From assembly GCF_000695095.2 (NCBI RefSeq), contig NZ_CP011454.1, positions 2,790,001 to 2,854,000 of the forward strand: DNA of 64,000 nt. Direction: 5' to 3'. Made by a program: the position numbers and the translations under genes. The notes below the pieces were generated by a model. The model saw nothing but the letters and a program-made list of their open reading frames with translations, had not been told where the DNA came from and ran no database searches. Every line of letters starts with the position of its first letter. The stretch's first letter is position 1. The DNA comes from Gemmatimonas phototrophica. GTDB taxonomy: Bacteria; Gemmatimonadota; Gemmatimonadetes; Gemmatimonadales; Gemmatimonadaceae. Positions 55,001-63,195 of this stretch are shown here, in pieces.

Positions 55001-56626
55001 TTAGCGGCAGCCGGGCATTCGGAATGCCCCGATGCGGGTGGAATAGGACGTGGCGCCGGCGCGCAGATAGTCGCCGACATACCAGATGGTGCAATCATCC
55101 ACCGGATCAACGGCGGTCTGGGTATAGTCTTCCCAGCGCAGCGTTGTCGTTTGCGGCGCGGCTCCGTTCACCAACGAGGTTTCACGAAGACCCAGCGTTC
55201 CCGGGTGCTGCTGCGGGGTACGGCCGGCAAAGCGCTGCCCCGGATAGGTGTGCTGGTCGCCCACGGAGTACCCCAGGCCAATGTTGCCAAACCGGTCCAT
55301 GGCGGCGCTGGGCAACCAGCGATAGAGACTGTCGGGTGCATACGTCCCCTGCTGGTGCACCGTAACATCCCCTGCCGACGACACGCGCAATTCATACCAG
55401 CGCACGCCGCCGGTTCCCTGCGCGGTATTGATGGAATGCACGGCGACCATCGCGTCGTGGGTACCCATGCGCCGATACACCAGCCGCGGCATGAGTTTGT
55501 CACCCTGCGAGTCCAACCGCCGCTCGGTGCCGGGCTGCGGAACGCAGTTGGTGAGTTGCCCACCGCACAGGTATCGATAGGGGGCCACGGGAATGGATTG
55601 CGGGCCACGCAGGGTGGTCTTGCTGGTATCGCGCCAATTCACCGAAAAACGCCACAGCTGCAACTCGGCACTTTCCACCACGCCACGCAGCTGTGTCCCA
55701 CCGGCGGCAAGAATCAGATGCGGCGAGCCCGGTGCGGGCACCCGACGACCATCCAGATCGGCCGTATTGAGAAAGTTCACGCCGGGGATAATGCGGCACA
55801 GTTCGCGCGCAGCGAGCCCTCGCAGCATGCGTCGGCGTTCGGCCACACAGAGATGCTTCTCCACCACTTCGTCGCCGGTGCTGGTGGGCACATAGTAGCC
55901 ATCGGGCCATACTGCGGGGCGCGGATAGTCGGGGAACAGCGGCCGGGTGAACTCATACCGGTGCCACGCTCCCAGCGGGTTACTGGTGGCACTCACGGCG
56001 TAGCACATGGCATAGTCGCCTTTCACGGTATCCGGGCTGCCGCGAGGCGGCAGCGGGCGAACGGCGGAGTCGGTGACTGCTGGGGGAATAACCAGCCGCG
56101 CCGTGCGCGGGCCGGGGGCGCCGGTTCGAGCGGCCACCCGGCGGAAGATGGGGAGCACCAACAGCCAGCGATCTGCCAACTGATCGTAGCGCACCACGGC
56201 GTCGCCGCTCAGCACCTCTTCGCAAGCCCCCCCGAACCCCTTGAACACCGCGTTGGTAGGGAGCGGGCCATATACCGGTGTGCCATCCTTTCGGAAGATG
56301 GCCCACTGACTGTTGACCGTCTGCACAATATGGGTGCGGCCAACGGCCAGCGAGTTGTCACTCGGATTGCGAAGCGCAACGGCGCCATGCGGCCCCACGA
56401 AGCCAGCCCCCAGGCCGTCAAAGGAACGTACCAGACGCACCCCGGCCTCGGCGCCCATGCGCCGCTGCTCCACCGAGTCCCCGCCAGCGGGGATGCCGGT
56501 GATCACGGTGCCCGGTGGGGGGGCCTGCGCCCTAATGGGCCGTGCTTGCATCGCAAACATGGTAATGGCTACGGCCCACACCACTGGCAGCCACGTACGT
56601 CGGATACGCTGGAGGAAGTCAGGCAT
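55001..56626 (-). CDS. Large secreted protein of unknown function
   Basis: 541 residues with a signal peptide (MPDFLQRIRRTWLPVVWAVA, cleaved near PIRAQA). No catalytic motif recognised. Repeated short blocks with aromatic and Gly-Asp turns (LAVGRTHIVQTVNSQWAIF, YDQLADRWLLVLPIF, WHRYEFTRPLFPDYPR, DCTIWYVGDYLRAG) suggest a beta-propeller. Several Cys could form disulfides. First gene of the operon with the D-aminopeptidase and OMP genes. Confidence 0.75.
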   Translation of the reverse strand: MPDFLQRIRRTWLPVVWAVAITMFAMQARPIRAQAPPPGTVITGIPAGGDSVEQRRMGAEAGVRLVRSFDGLGAGFVGPHGAVALRNPSDNSLAVGRTHIVQTVNSQWAIFRKDGTPVYGPLPTNAVFKGFGGACEEVLSGDAVVRYDQLADRWLLVLPIFRRVAARTGAPGPRTARLVIPPAVTDSAVRPLPPRGSPDTVKGDYAMCYAVSATSNPLGAWHRYEFTRPLFPDYPRPAVWPDGYYVPTSTGDEVVEKHLCVAERRRMLRGLAARELCRIIPGVNFLNTADLDGRRVPAPGSPHLILAAGGTQLRGVVESAELQLWRFSVNWRDTSKTTLRGPQSIPVAPYRYLCGGQLTNCVPQPGTERRLDSQGDKLMPRLVYRRMGTHDAMVAVHSINTAQGTGGVRWYELRVSSAGDVTVHQQGTYAPDSLYRWLPSAAMDRFGNIGLGYSVGDQHTYPGQRFAGRTPQQHPGTLGLRETSLVNGAAPQTTTLRWEDYTQTAVDPVDDCTIWYVGDYLRAGATSYSTRIGAFRMPGCR

Positions 56627-56671
56627 GGGCTACGTTACCACCGCCCCCCGCACGCTGCTACCTTCGGAGCT

Positions 56672-58105
56672 ATGACTGCACCGCTCCAACTTACCCGCGA
56701 CGAGATGCACGCTCTCGGCGCGCGCGCCCTCGGCATGGTGATCCACCATTTCGAGACCAATCGCGACAACCCCACCGCCACCACGCTCACCCGCGACGAG
56801 GCGGTGTCCCGGCTGCACACGCCGCTCCCGGAAGCGCCAACGCCCGTGTCGGAGCTCATGGACATCCTGGCGCAGGATGTCTTTCCCAATGCGTTCCACG
56901 CGGACCACCCGCGTTTCTATGCGTTCGTGCCCAGCCCCACCAACTTCGTGAGTGTGGTTGGCGATTTCCTCATGAGCGGGCACAACATCTTCGCGGGGCA
57001 TTGGCTCGCGTCTTCCGCGGCCTCGCAGATTGAGCTCACGGTGCTGGAGTGGTTGCGTGACGCCTGCGGCTTGCCGGCGACTGGTGGTGGCATTCTGGTA
57101 AGCGGTGGCTCCATGGCCAATCTGTCCGCCATCGTGGCCGCGCGTGAAGCACGCTTGGGTGGCCATGACATGCAGGCGGTGGTGTACTGCTCCGACCAGA
57201 CGCATTCGTCCATGTTCAAGGGGCTGCGTATCCTCGGCTTCGGCAAGCAGCAACGTCGCGCCGTGGCCACCGACGACCAGTATCGCTTGTCCGTGCCGGC
57301 GCTTGCCGCTGCCATCGCACAAGACCGCGCCAATGGCATGAAACCCTTTTGTGTGGTGGCCAACGCCGGCACGACCAACACGGGCGCCATCGATCCGCTG
57401 CACGAACTGGCCGACCTGTGCGAGCGTGAGGGACTGTGGCTGCATGTGGACGGCGCCTACGGTGCGGCCGCCGTGCTCACACCGCGCGGCAAGGCGCTGA
57501 TGGCGGGGTTGGAGCGGGCAGACTCCATTACCCTCGACCCGCACAAGTGGCTCTTTCAACCGTATGAACTGGGGTGCCTGCTGGTACGTGATGCGGCCAC
57601 GCTGCGGCACGCATTCCGGGTGGAGGAGGACGACCACGCCGATTACCTGGCTGATGTGTCGCGGCACATTCAGCAGGACGTGAACTTTTATGAGCGTGGC
57701 GTACAGCTCACGCGCGGCTTCAAGGCGCTCAAGCTGTGGCTCTCGTTACGCACCTTTGGCGCCGCAGAATTCCGTCGCGGCATAGACGTAGGCTTCGCTA
57801 TGGCCGAGGAGGCCGAACGGGTGCTGCGTGAAGATGCCCGCTGGGAGATCGTCACGCCGGCGGCCATGGGCATCGTCACGTTCCGCTGGTCGCCCGCGGG
57901 GCTCGGTGCTGCCGAGGCAGATGCCGTGATTGCCCGCACGGCCGACGCCATGCGGGCCGACGGTTATGCGCTGGTGATGTCCACCATGCTCAAGGGGCGA
58001 CCGGCGTTCCGGTTGTGTCCCATTCACCCGGCCACGACCGCCGAAGAGATCCGGGAAACAATCGTTCGACTGACCCGGTTTGCCGAGGAATCGACCACAG
58101 GGTGA
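56672..58105 (+). CDS. PLP-dependent amino-acid decarboxylase (group II, DDC-like)
   Basis: 477 residues from the ATG at 56672; the much longer frame upstream overlaps a minus-strand gene and is discarded. Group II decarboxylase motifs: DHPRFYAFVPSPTN, GILVSGGSMANLSAI, VVANAGTTNTGAID, LWLHVDGAYGAAA, and Lys292 in TLDPHKWLFQPYELG, which forms the PLP aldimine. Likely an aromatic L-amino acid decarboxylase relative; the substrate cannot be deduced. It ends 27 bases before the tRNA-Leu gene. Confidence 0.92.
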   Translation: MTAPLQLTRDEMHALGARALGMVIHHFETNRDNPTATTLTRDEAVSRLHTPLPEAPTPVSELMDILAQDVFPNAFHADHPRFYAFVPSPTNFVSVVGDFLMSGHNIFAGHWLASSAASQIELTVLEWLRDACGLPATGGGILVSGGSMANLSAIVAAREARLGGHDMQAVVYCSDQTHSSMFKGLRILGFGKQQRRAVATDDQYRLSVPALAAAIAQDRANGMKPFCVVANAGTTNTGAIDPLHELADLCEREGLWLHVDGAYGAAAVLTPRGKALMAGLERADSITLDPHKWLFQPYELGCLLVRDAATLRHAFRVEEDDHADYLADVSRHIQQDVNFYERGVQLTRGFKALKLWLSLRTFGAAEFRRGIDVGFAMAEEAERVLREDARWEIVTPAAMGIVTFRWSPAGLGAAEADAVIARTADAMRADGYALVMSTMLKGRPAFRLCPIHPATTAEEIRETIVRLTRFAEESTTG

Positions 58106-59451
58106 GACCCTGTTAAATTGGGAGAGCAGTACGCGGACGTGGCGAAATTGGTAGACGCACCAGCCTTAGGAGCTGGCGGGGCAACCCATGCCGGTTCGAG
58201 TCCGGCCGTTCGCATAGTGGCACCGAGTGGCATAGGGGAATCCAACTTGGCTTCAGAAGGCTTTGGCTTGCCGACCTTGCCTTCTTCGGCAACCGGTACT
58301 TCGCCGGATGTCGTCAAATCGGTCGTCGGTGAATTACCCCCGTTTCCGGTGAGAGCGCGACCATGCGCCCTCACCGTTCGCGCTATCTGGGGATCAAACT
58401 TTGTATAGATGTCCGCCGTCATCGCTGTTGATGCGTGCCCCAGCCACTCGCTGATTTGCCAGAGCGGATACCCCTCAAAAAGCGCCCTTACAGCGTAACT
58501 GTGGCGGGTATCGCGCAGCCAGTAATTGGAGAATCCAGCAGCAATCACGGCCCGCTTCCAACCTCGGGTCATCATGTCTGCCGAGACTCCCACAACCAAC
58601 AGATCATCGGGCTTCTTGTTCTGGATTGCGCTGCGTAATTGCGGCACAGCCCACGGCTCAATTCTCACACCGCGACGATTGCGATACTCGGTTTTGGTTC
58701 CAGAAATGTTGATCCGATGTTCAATCTCCTTAGCGGCATTGGGGACTTCTCCGAGTGGTAGAAGTTGAACGTCGGAAACTCTGAGTTTGAGTACGCTAGA
58801 CCTATCAGCACCAGTTGCCGCACAGATCGTAAGGGCAAGCTTAAGCTGGCCCGTTACGTGCGAGAGAATTTTTTGATCATCCTCAATGGTTTTCCACTGT
58901 TGCCGTTTGTTTGCCTTGGCGGGACGACGGACCTTCGCCTTGTCTGCTACCGGACTAGCAGGAAGTGCGCCCATGGCAACTGCGTAGTTGCAGAAGCTAG
59001 CGACGCTGTAGAGATAGTGGCGTCGTGTACCTTCGCTTCTCGCAAGCGAATTAAGGCGATTGCGAATCGCCCCAGCCGTGATCTCAGCGACCGACTCTAG
59101 CCCTTGCAGCATCCACTTTACGTGATGCTGCTGCTGATCCCACGACTTTGGCGCCCTAACTTTAGCGTCAGCCGTCCAACCTTCCCAAAGAGATTTGATT
59201 GAAACCGACGTAAGCTTGTCCCGCAATACATCCAACTGCTTCGCCGCGTAGGAATCCCAGAGTTCGCCAATTGTTATCCGATTAGAAGCAACTGCATCCA
59301 AGAGCGCGAAATCACGCTTGTCAGCTAACGCATCAAGCATTCTTTCGATTTGCTTAGCGAAAGCCCTATCAGTTGAGCCGGTAGAACGCTGAACACGGCC
59401 AGTAGAAGTGCGTACATAGACGCTATACGTCTTCCCTCGCTTGAATGCCAT
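58024..59451 (-). CDS. int: Tyrosine recombinase integrase, frame extends through attL
   Basis: 475 residues from the ATG at 59451. N-terminal AP2/SAM-like arm-binding region (KTYSVYVRTSTGRVQRSTGS), core-binding region, then catalytic domain with Arg in GADRSSVLKLRVSDVQ, box LRDTRHSYAVRAL and the nucleophile Tyr in MTADIYTKF. The first His of the usual HxxR box is replaced by Arg. The last about 110 residues are a low-conservation tail; the final part is antisense to the tRNA (LEPAWVAPPAPKA) and then host DNA. The ATG overlaps the xis stop by one base. Native stop is lost through integration. Confidence 0.93.
   Translation of the reverse strand: MAFKRGKTYSVYVRTSTGRVQRSTGSTDRAFAKQIERMLDALADKRDFALLDAVASNRITIGELWDSYAAKQLDVLRDKLTSVSIKSLWEGWTADAKVRAPKSWDQQQHHVKWMLQGLESVAEITAGAIRNRLNSLARSEGTRRHYLYSVASFCNYAVAMGALPASPVADKAKVRRPAKANKRQQWKTIEDDQKILSHVTGQLKLALTICAATGADRSSVLKLRVSDVQLLPLGEVPNAAKEIEHRINISGTKTEYRNRRGVRIEPWAVPQLRSAIQNKKPDDLLVVGVSADMMTRGWKRAVIAAGFSNYWLRDTRHSYAVRALFEGYPLWQISEWLGHASTAMTADIYTKFDPQIARTVRAHGRALTGNGGNSPTTDLTTSGEVPVAEEGKVGKPKPSEAKLDSPMPLGATMRTAGLEPAWVAPPAPKAGASTNFATSAYCSPNLTGSHPVVDSSANRVSRTIVSRISSAVVAG
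58133..58214 (+). tRNA. tRNA-Leu (anticodon UAG)
   Basis: Full cloverleaf: acceptor GCGGACG/CGTTCGC (one G-T pair), D-arm with AAATTGGTAGACGC, anticodon stem CCAGC/GCTGG with loop CTTAGGA (anticodon TAG at 58167-58169), long variable arm (CGGGGCAACCCAT) as in class II leucine tRNAs, and T-arm GCCGG-TTCGAGT-CCGGC. Discriminator A at 58214; CCA is not encoded. The part from the anticodon arm onward is attL of the integrated island, so this half was probably delivered by the element and regenerates a functional tRNA. Confidence 0.95.
58161..58215 (+). repeat. attL: direct repeat copy within tRNA-Leu
   Basis: 55-base repeat from the anticodon arm to just past the tRNA end, present again at 63196-63250 with two differences: G58190 versus C63225 and C58206 versus G63241. 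Confidence 0.93.
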
Positions 59452-59669
59452 TACGCCGCCCCCCCGATGCGATGGGTGAGATGCGCGCGCGCCCACGCCG
59501 CCACCTGCTTCGGATCATAAAGACGCTTCCTATTTATTCGCACGGTTGGACACGAACTCTTCCTCAGCCATGACTCGCTCGTCTTGAGGCGATCCGCCGC
59601 CTCCTCAAGTGTCCACAAGGTGAACGACATACAATCGTCTGCCGTCATTGTTTCAATGCCTTTCTTCAT
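59451..59669 (-). CDS. xis: Excisionase-like winged-helix DNA-binding protein
   Basis: 72 residues from the ATG at 59669, with AGAAAGG upstream. WTLEEAADRLKTSESWLRKS followed by VRINRKRLYDPKQVAAWARA is the MerR-like excisionase/AlpA helix-turn-helix pattern. Its stop (TAA) shares a base with the integrase ATG, so the two are translationally coupled. Likely directs excision by bending the arm sites, or regulates int. Confidence 0.85.
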   Translation of the reverse strand: MKKGIETMTADDCMSFTLWTLEEAADRLKTSESWLRKSSCPTVRINRKRLYDPKQVAAWARAHLTHRIGGAA

Positions 59670-59817
59670 AAACAACCTTTCTCCCTATTCTGCTCTCCGA
59701 TGCTGAAGAGATTTGTTTTGTGCGGGCTGATTTCACGTCCATGGAACGTGTGGGCGTTCCCGCTCTTACGCCGCATTGATTGGCCAAACACTCGACAGTT
59801 CGAGTGAAGGCTTCAGT

Positions 59818-60492
59818 TCACCTTCTCGTTGAAATCAACGAGAAAACTTGCGCAGGCGACCACTCACCTCCTCGCCGTGCCGGAATGTTCAAAGCATTGA
59901 GGATCCTAGACGCACCTGCATATGACCCTGACTCTTCGAATGCTTTTTGTACTGTCGGCAGAATGAGCGACCGCCACTCTTTTGACCGCTTTGTCCGAGA
60001 CTGCGCACTTGCAGTACGCCCCAGACTACGAATTTCTTCGGTCATCGGCTTTGGCGATCCGAGCTTGCGCCCCATCGCCTTCGCAGCCGCCAGCGCGGCC
60101 TTAGTTCTCGTAGAGATCATTTTTGCCTCCTCTTGGGCTACGACTGCCAGAATCCCTACGACCATTTCGGTCATATGCGGATTGTCAGCGGCAACGAAGC
60201 GAACCCCCGACTCCTGAAGGTTCATGAGGAAGACGGCACTACGCGACAGCCTATCGAGCTTCGCGACGACCAGCGTAGCGCCGTGAATCCGACAGGCGTC
60301 TATCGCCCGCTTTAGCTCGGGCCGAGACTCTTTTCGTCCGCTCTCGACCTCAACGAACTCGGCCACAAGCGTCCAATCGCCACCATTCAGGTAGCTGGCG
60401 ACCGCAGAACGCTGCGCCTCCAAACCAAGCCCAGACTGCCCCTGACGGGCGGTGCTCACTCGCAAGTAGCTAACAAATTTCCCAGATGCCAT
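59818..60492 (-). CDS. Serine recombinase (resolvase/invertase family)
   Basis: 224 residues from the ATG at 60492. Catalytic N-terminal domain: SYLRVSTARQGQSGLGLEAQ with the nucleophile Ser, VVAKLDRLSRS, FVAADNPHMTEMVVGI, EEAKMISTRTKAALAAAK and the helix-turn-helix-like C-terminus (AGASRILNALNIPARRGGEWS). Size fits a small resolvase/invertase, not a large serine integrase. Role may be dimer resolution or inversion within the element. Starts from a 800-base region of repeats that could be its recombination site. A perfect inverted repeat sits at its 3' end. Confidence 0.9.
   Translation of the reverse strand: MASGKFVSYLRVSTARQGQSGLGLEAQRSAVASYLNGGDWTLVAEFVEVESGRKESRPELKRAIDACRIHGATLVVAKLDRLSRSAVFLMNLQESGVRFVAADNPHMTEMVVGILAVVAQEEAKMISTRTKAALAAAKAMGRKLGSPKPMTEEIRSLGRTASAQSRTKRSKEWRSLILPTVQKAFEESGSYAGASRILNALNIPARRGGEWSPAQVFSLISTRR
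59823..59844. repeat. Perfect 10-bp inverted repeat in the resolvase 3' end
   Basis: TTCTCGTTGA at 59823-59832 and its complement at 59835-59844, separated by AA. It encodes the last residues of the recombinase and could be a terminator or a protein-binding palindrome. Confidence 0.6.
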
Positions 60493-61292
60493 TACACACC
60501 CTCCATTATTTTTGTTGTTACCACCGTTTCTACAAACGTAATGCCGAACACAACCAAAAACAAGGGGGGCGAGGGGGGGGCTTACTGAGAACACGATGAG
60601 CTACCCGTTCAACTAGGCCAGAACGTTCTGACGCCGAATTAGAAAGCCGCCAAGAACGACGGATTCTAGGCCGAATTAGACGAATTCCGAATTTTCCTGG
60701 AAATTCCCTGATATCTATGTAGGTCGCACTTGAGATAGACCCTCATCTACTTCAAGCGACACAGAAATCTGAGGTCCAATAAGGCGTTGATAACGAACCA
60801 GTCACTCCTACGAGTGGATACCGGCGATGAACCCGAAGGGACCAAAAGGCACAGGGGTTTCGGACACCGTTACTCCCCACCGCAGACGGCTAAGAGAATC
60901 TGACGGTAAATAACGGGATGGGAACGACTCACAGGATTTTGGCGCATTTACCTGACCGTACACAAATGCGAGGTGGTTCTGGATGGGACAATATCCGGAT
61001 AGCGATACCGAGGGCGATACTCCACCGTTGGACTTCCCAGCTTGCTGGGGGTTGATGCTGCGCAAGCAGTCTGTCGAATGAGTTGTTGTAGGACCGCTGC
61101 ACAATGTCGATTGCCGAACTCAATGTGCATTACCGTGGTCTTCGAAATGATTCTCTGATGTAACGTGTCGAGGCTATTATTTATTCGAACCAAACGCCTC
61201 CACTGTCATCAACCGTCCTAGCCCTCGGTGTATCCATGAGCGGACCTAGTGACGCGCACGACTCATATATACAGAGATCGAGGAGTCGACGA
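60493..61292. other. 800-base gene-poor region with repeats, upstream of recombinase and cargo
   Basis: No convincing coding region; the overlapping short minus frames at 60808-61193 look like chance. It holds two long G runs (60564-60569 and 60573-60580), an 11-base direct repeat GCCGAATTAGA at 60633 and 60670, a third CCGAATT at 60687, and a near-palindrome GAATTTTCCTGGAAATTC at 60689-60706. The region must contain divergent promoters for the recombinase and the cargo pair, and may contain the res site or arm-type integrase sites. Confidence 0.5.
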
Positions 61293-62225
61293 ATGCAATA
61301 CCAAATCGATTACACACTTCGCGTAGCACTCGAAAACGAGTACCGCTCTCTCTTCACGTGGTTCATTCAAGAGATCAGAGCTGACGGTGAACCGGCCAGC
61401 GATAAACTCATCCCATGGTTTCACAATCATTTTTTTGACCTTCAGGATGTTCGGTACCTAGTCTCTACTGAGAAAGACTACCCTAACCCGTTCAATGACC
61501 ACGATGCCGATTCGGCGGTCGACGACACAGCGGAGACCAGAAATGCAACATTCAATCGAAGAATCTTTGCTAAACTGGTGCCGACAGGGGGCATGACGTA
61601 CTCGATGCTCGGGACTGAACGAGCATTGAAAGAGCTCAGTTTGACCATCCAGCCAATCGCGTGCTCAACGGATAGAGTGGAGCAGATCCGGATAGCGGGC
61701 GGTGTGGGCCACACCTATGAAATCGACTTTCAAGATTCTGTCCAGCCAGATTGGCTGGGCGTCGATATCACGGTTGCAGACGACACGTTCGACGCCCTTG
61801 TGGAGCAGGTACTCGGCGGAAGGCACAATGGGTCTCTGCGACTGAGTGGAGCTGATGGTTTCTACTCTGAGTGGTCGCCAAGCATTTCGACCAACCGAGT
61901 AAAAATACTGAATCAGAAGGGCGATGCGTCTTGGATGGAGCCTGATCAGAGACTGATTTTCGAAGACACTTTCACATCGTCAGAGATTGAGCCACCACGT
62001 CTCGGTCGAGTAGACCGGTATTCGCTGGAGTTCGTAACAGCGCCAGTTGAGGCCGCAAAGCCGGATCTTTCGCAAGCTCCAGTTACCATGGAGGCAGCCT
62101 CAAAAGAATCTGGTCAGTTGGACATCGTCGGACACCACGCCATTGTGCAGAGCCAGCGATATGCCTTTTGGACCACGGTTGGCGTGTGGCTCTTGGTAGC
62201 GTTCAGTCTTTTTCGGACGTGTTAG
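61293..62225 (+). CDS. Cargo protein A: unknown, C-terminal membrane anchor
   Basis: 310 residues from the ATG at 61293, chosen for the AGGAG at 61281-61285; an ATG at 61236 would add 19. No domain recognised. N-terminal part is helical (IDYTLRVALENEYRSLFTWF), the middle is mixed alpha/beta and acidic, and the C-terminus has one hydrophobic segment (YAFWTTVGVWLLVAFSLF) six residues... near the end, giving a tail-anchored layout with most of the protein in the cytoplasm. More A/T rich than flanking genes. Eight bases before gene B. Could be an effector or a membrane-associated sensor; function unknown. Confidence 0.75.
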   Translation: MQYQIDYTLRVALENEYRSLFTWFIQEIRADGEPASDKLIPWFHNHFFDLQDVRYLVSTEKDYPNPFNDHDADSAVDDTAETRNATFNRRIFAKLVPTGGMTYSMLGTERALKELSLTIQPIACSTDRVEQIRIAGGVGHTYEIDFQDSVQPDWLGVDITVADDTFDALVEQVLGGRHNGSLRLSGADGFYSEWSPSISTNRVKILNQKGDASWMEPDQRLIFEDTFTSSEIEPPRLGRVDRYSLEFVTAPVEAAKPDLSQAPVTMEAASKESGQLDIVGHHAIVQSQRYAFWTTVGVWLLVAFSLFRTC

Positions 62226-62233
62226 GCTCTGAG

Positions 62234-62758
62234 ATGACCATTAAAATTCCCGCACCCTTTAGCTCTTTCGTCTCCGAATGGGAATATGAGCAGGAGCCGT
62301 CCCACCCCATTTACGCTACACTCGGAATAGTCGTATTTGAGTATGGACAGCTCGACCTGACGATTAGCCAAGTGCTCATGAGGCTGATGGATCAGGAAAA
62401 CGACACAGGGGAAACAGTAGTTTCGGCACTTAGCTTTGATAAGAAGATCGAGCTGATCCATGCTCTTGCGAAGCTACCCCAAGAGCAAGAACCCACATTC
62501 AAAGCACTTTTGGGGTACGCTACATTCTGCAACACAAGACGGAACACTTTCCTCCATTCCAGTTATCACAAGCGGAAAGAATCTGAAGGATTTGTTCGCA
62601 GAAAGGTGTCAGCAAGAAGAAAGCTCAAGAGGGATATCGAGTTGGTTGATAGCGCAGAATTGCGACGGTATGCTGCGTTCATGTATGAAACGTCCGCCGC
62701 TCTACAACAGATGTTTTATCTTGATGTCGTAGAAGTAGAGGATGAGATGGGAAAGTAG
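62234..62758 (+). CDS. Cargo protein B: HEPN-like protein
   Basis: 174 residues from the ATG at 62234; the longer frame overlaps gene A. All-helical. TLGIVVFEYGQLDLTISQVL and LSFDKKIELIHALAKL are followed by Arg103-Asn104-x3-His108 in RRNTFLHSSYH, which fits the Rx4-6H motif of HEPN ribonucleases with a polar residue after Arg. The overall arrangement (helix, K-I-E/D-L stretch, RN...H) matches small HEPN-type proteins in abortive-infection and toxin contexts. No antitoxin-like nucleotidyltransferase is adjacent. RNase activity is inference from motif. Confidence 0.75.
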   Translation: MTIKIPAPFSSFVSEWEYEQEPSHPIYATLGIVVFEYGQLDLTISQVLMRLMDQENDTGETVVSALSFDKKIELIHALAKLPQEQEPTFKALLGYATFCNTRRNTFLHSSYHKRKESEGFVRRKVSARRKLKRDIELVDSAELRRYAAFMYETSAALQQMFYLDVVEVEDEMGK

Positions 62759-63195
62759 AAGCTCGACTCAAAGTCAGCTTAGCCCATGATCAGAACACCT
62801 GATGACTGACTATCGCTTCACAATGAGCAACCAAGGCCCCGTGGAGACGAGTTAGTGAAATGACCCATTAACAGACTTCATCCCCATAGGATTATTTGGG
62901 TGCCGCCACCTGAAGGTGATTTTCGCCATTTCACGGAAATACGTTGTTTTCAGTTACGTGAAACATCCAAACGCTTCTTTGAATCAAGCGCGGTTTTACC
63001 GAGACAATTCGCAATTGTTCTCTCTGGCTTGGCTAGCGACCCATCGGTAACGCCGGAAGTTGGTCGGATTCAGGCTGCCGAGGAAGTTTCTGGCATGTCG
63101 TCGAAACGGTCGTACTCCAAAGGCATTTCCCTGCCTCCAGAGCCCGCTCAGTGCCTCTAGGGCTCTCTCGCCAATATCGCTAGGTCTTGCTGAAT
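62759..63195. other. Right end of the island, no convincing gene
   Basis: About 440 bases between the HEPN-like gene and attR. Contains a 7-bp inverted repeat TTTCACG/CGTGAAA at 62929-62935 and 62957-62963, and a weak hairpin near 62972-62990. Short frames here lack starts with ribosome-binding sites. On the minus strand, in the circular element this region would encode the last 66 codons of the integrase frame. Confidence 0.6.

Noticed and set aside
55151-56671. 507-codon extension upstream of the decarboxylase
   Set aside because: Runs antisense through the secreted 541-residue protein gene; the decarboxylase family start fits the ATG at 56672.
60581-60625. tRNA-like stretch on the minus strand (GGCCTAGTTGAACGGGTAGC and following)
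   Set aside because: Resembles a tRNA 5' half but the D-arm cannot pair properly and no T-arm or acceptor 3' strand follows; the next bases are a C run.
60808-61193. Three overlapping short minus-strand ORFs in the island
   Set aside because: Different frames, no ribosome-binding sites, no domain-like composition.
62900-63160. 86-residue plus-strand ORF near attR
   Set aside because: GTG start without ribosome-binding site; no recognisable features.
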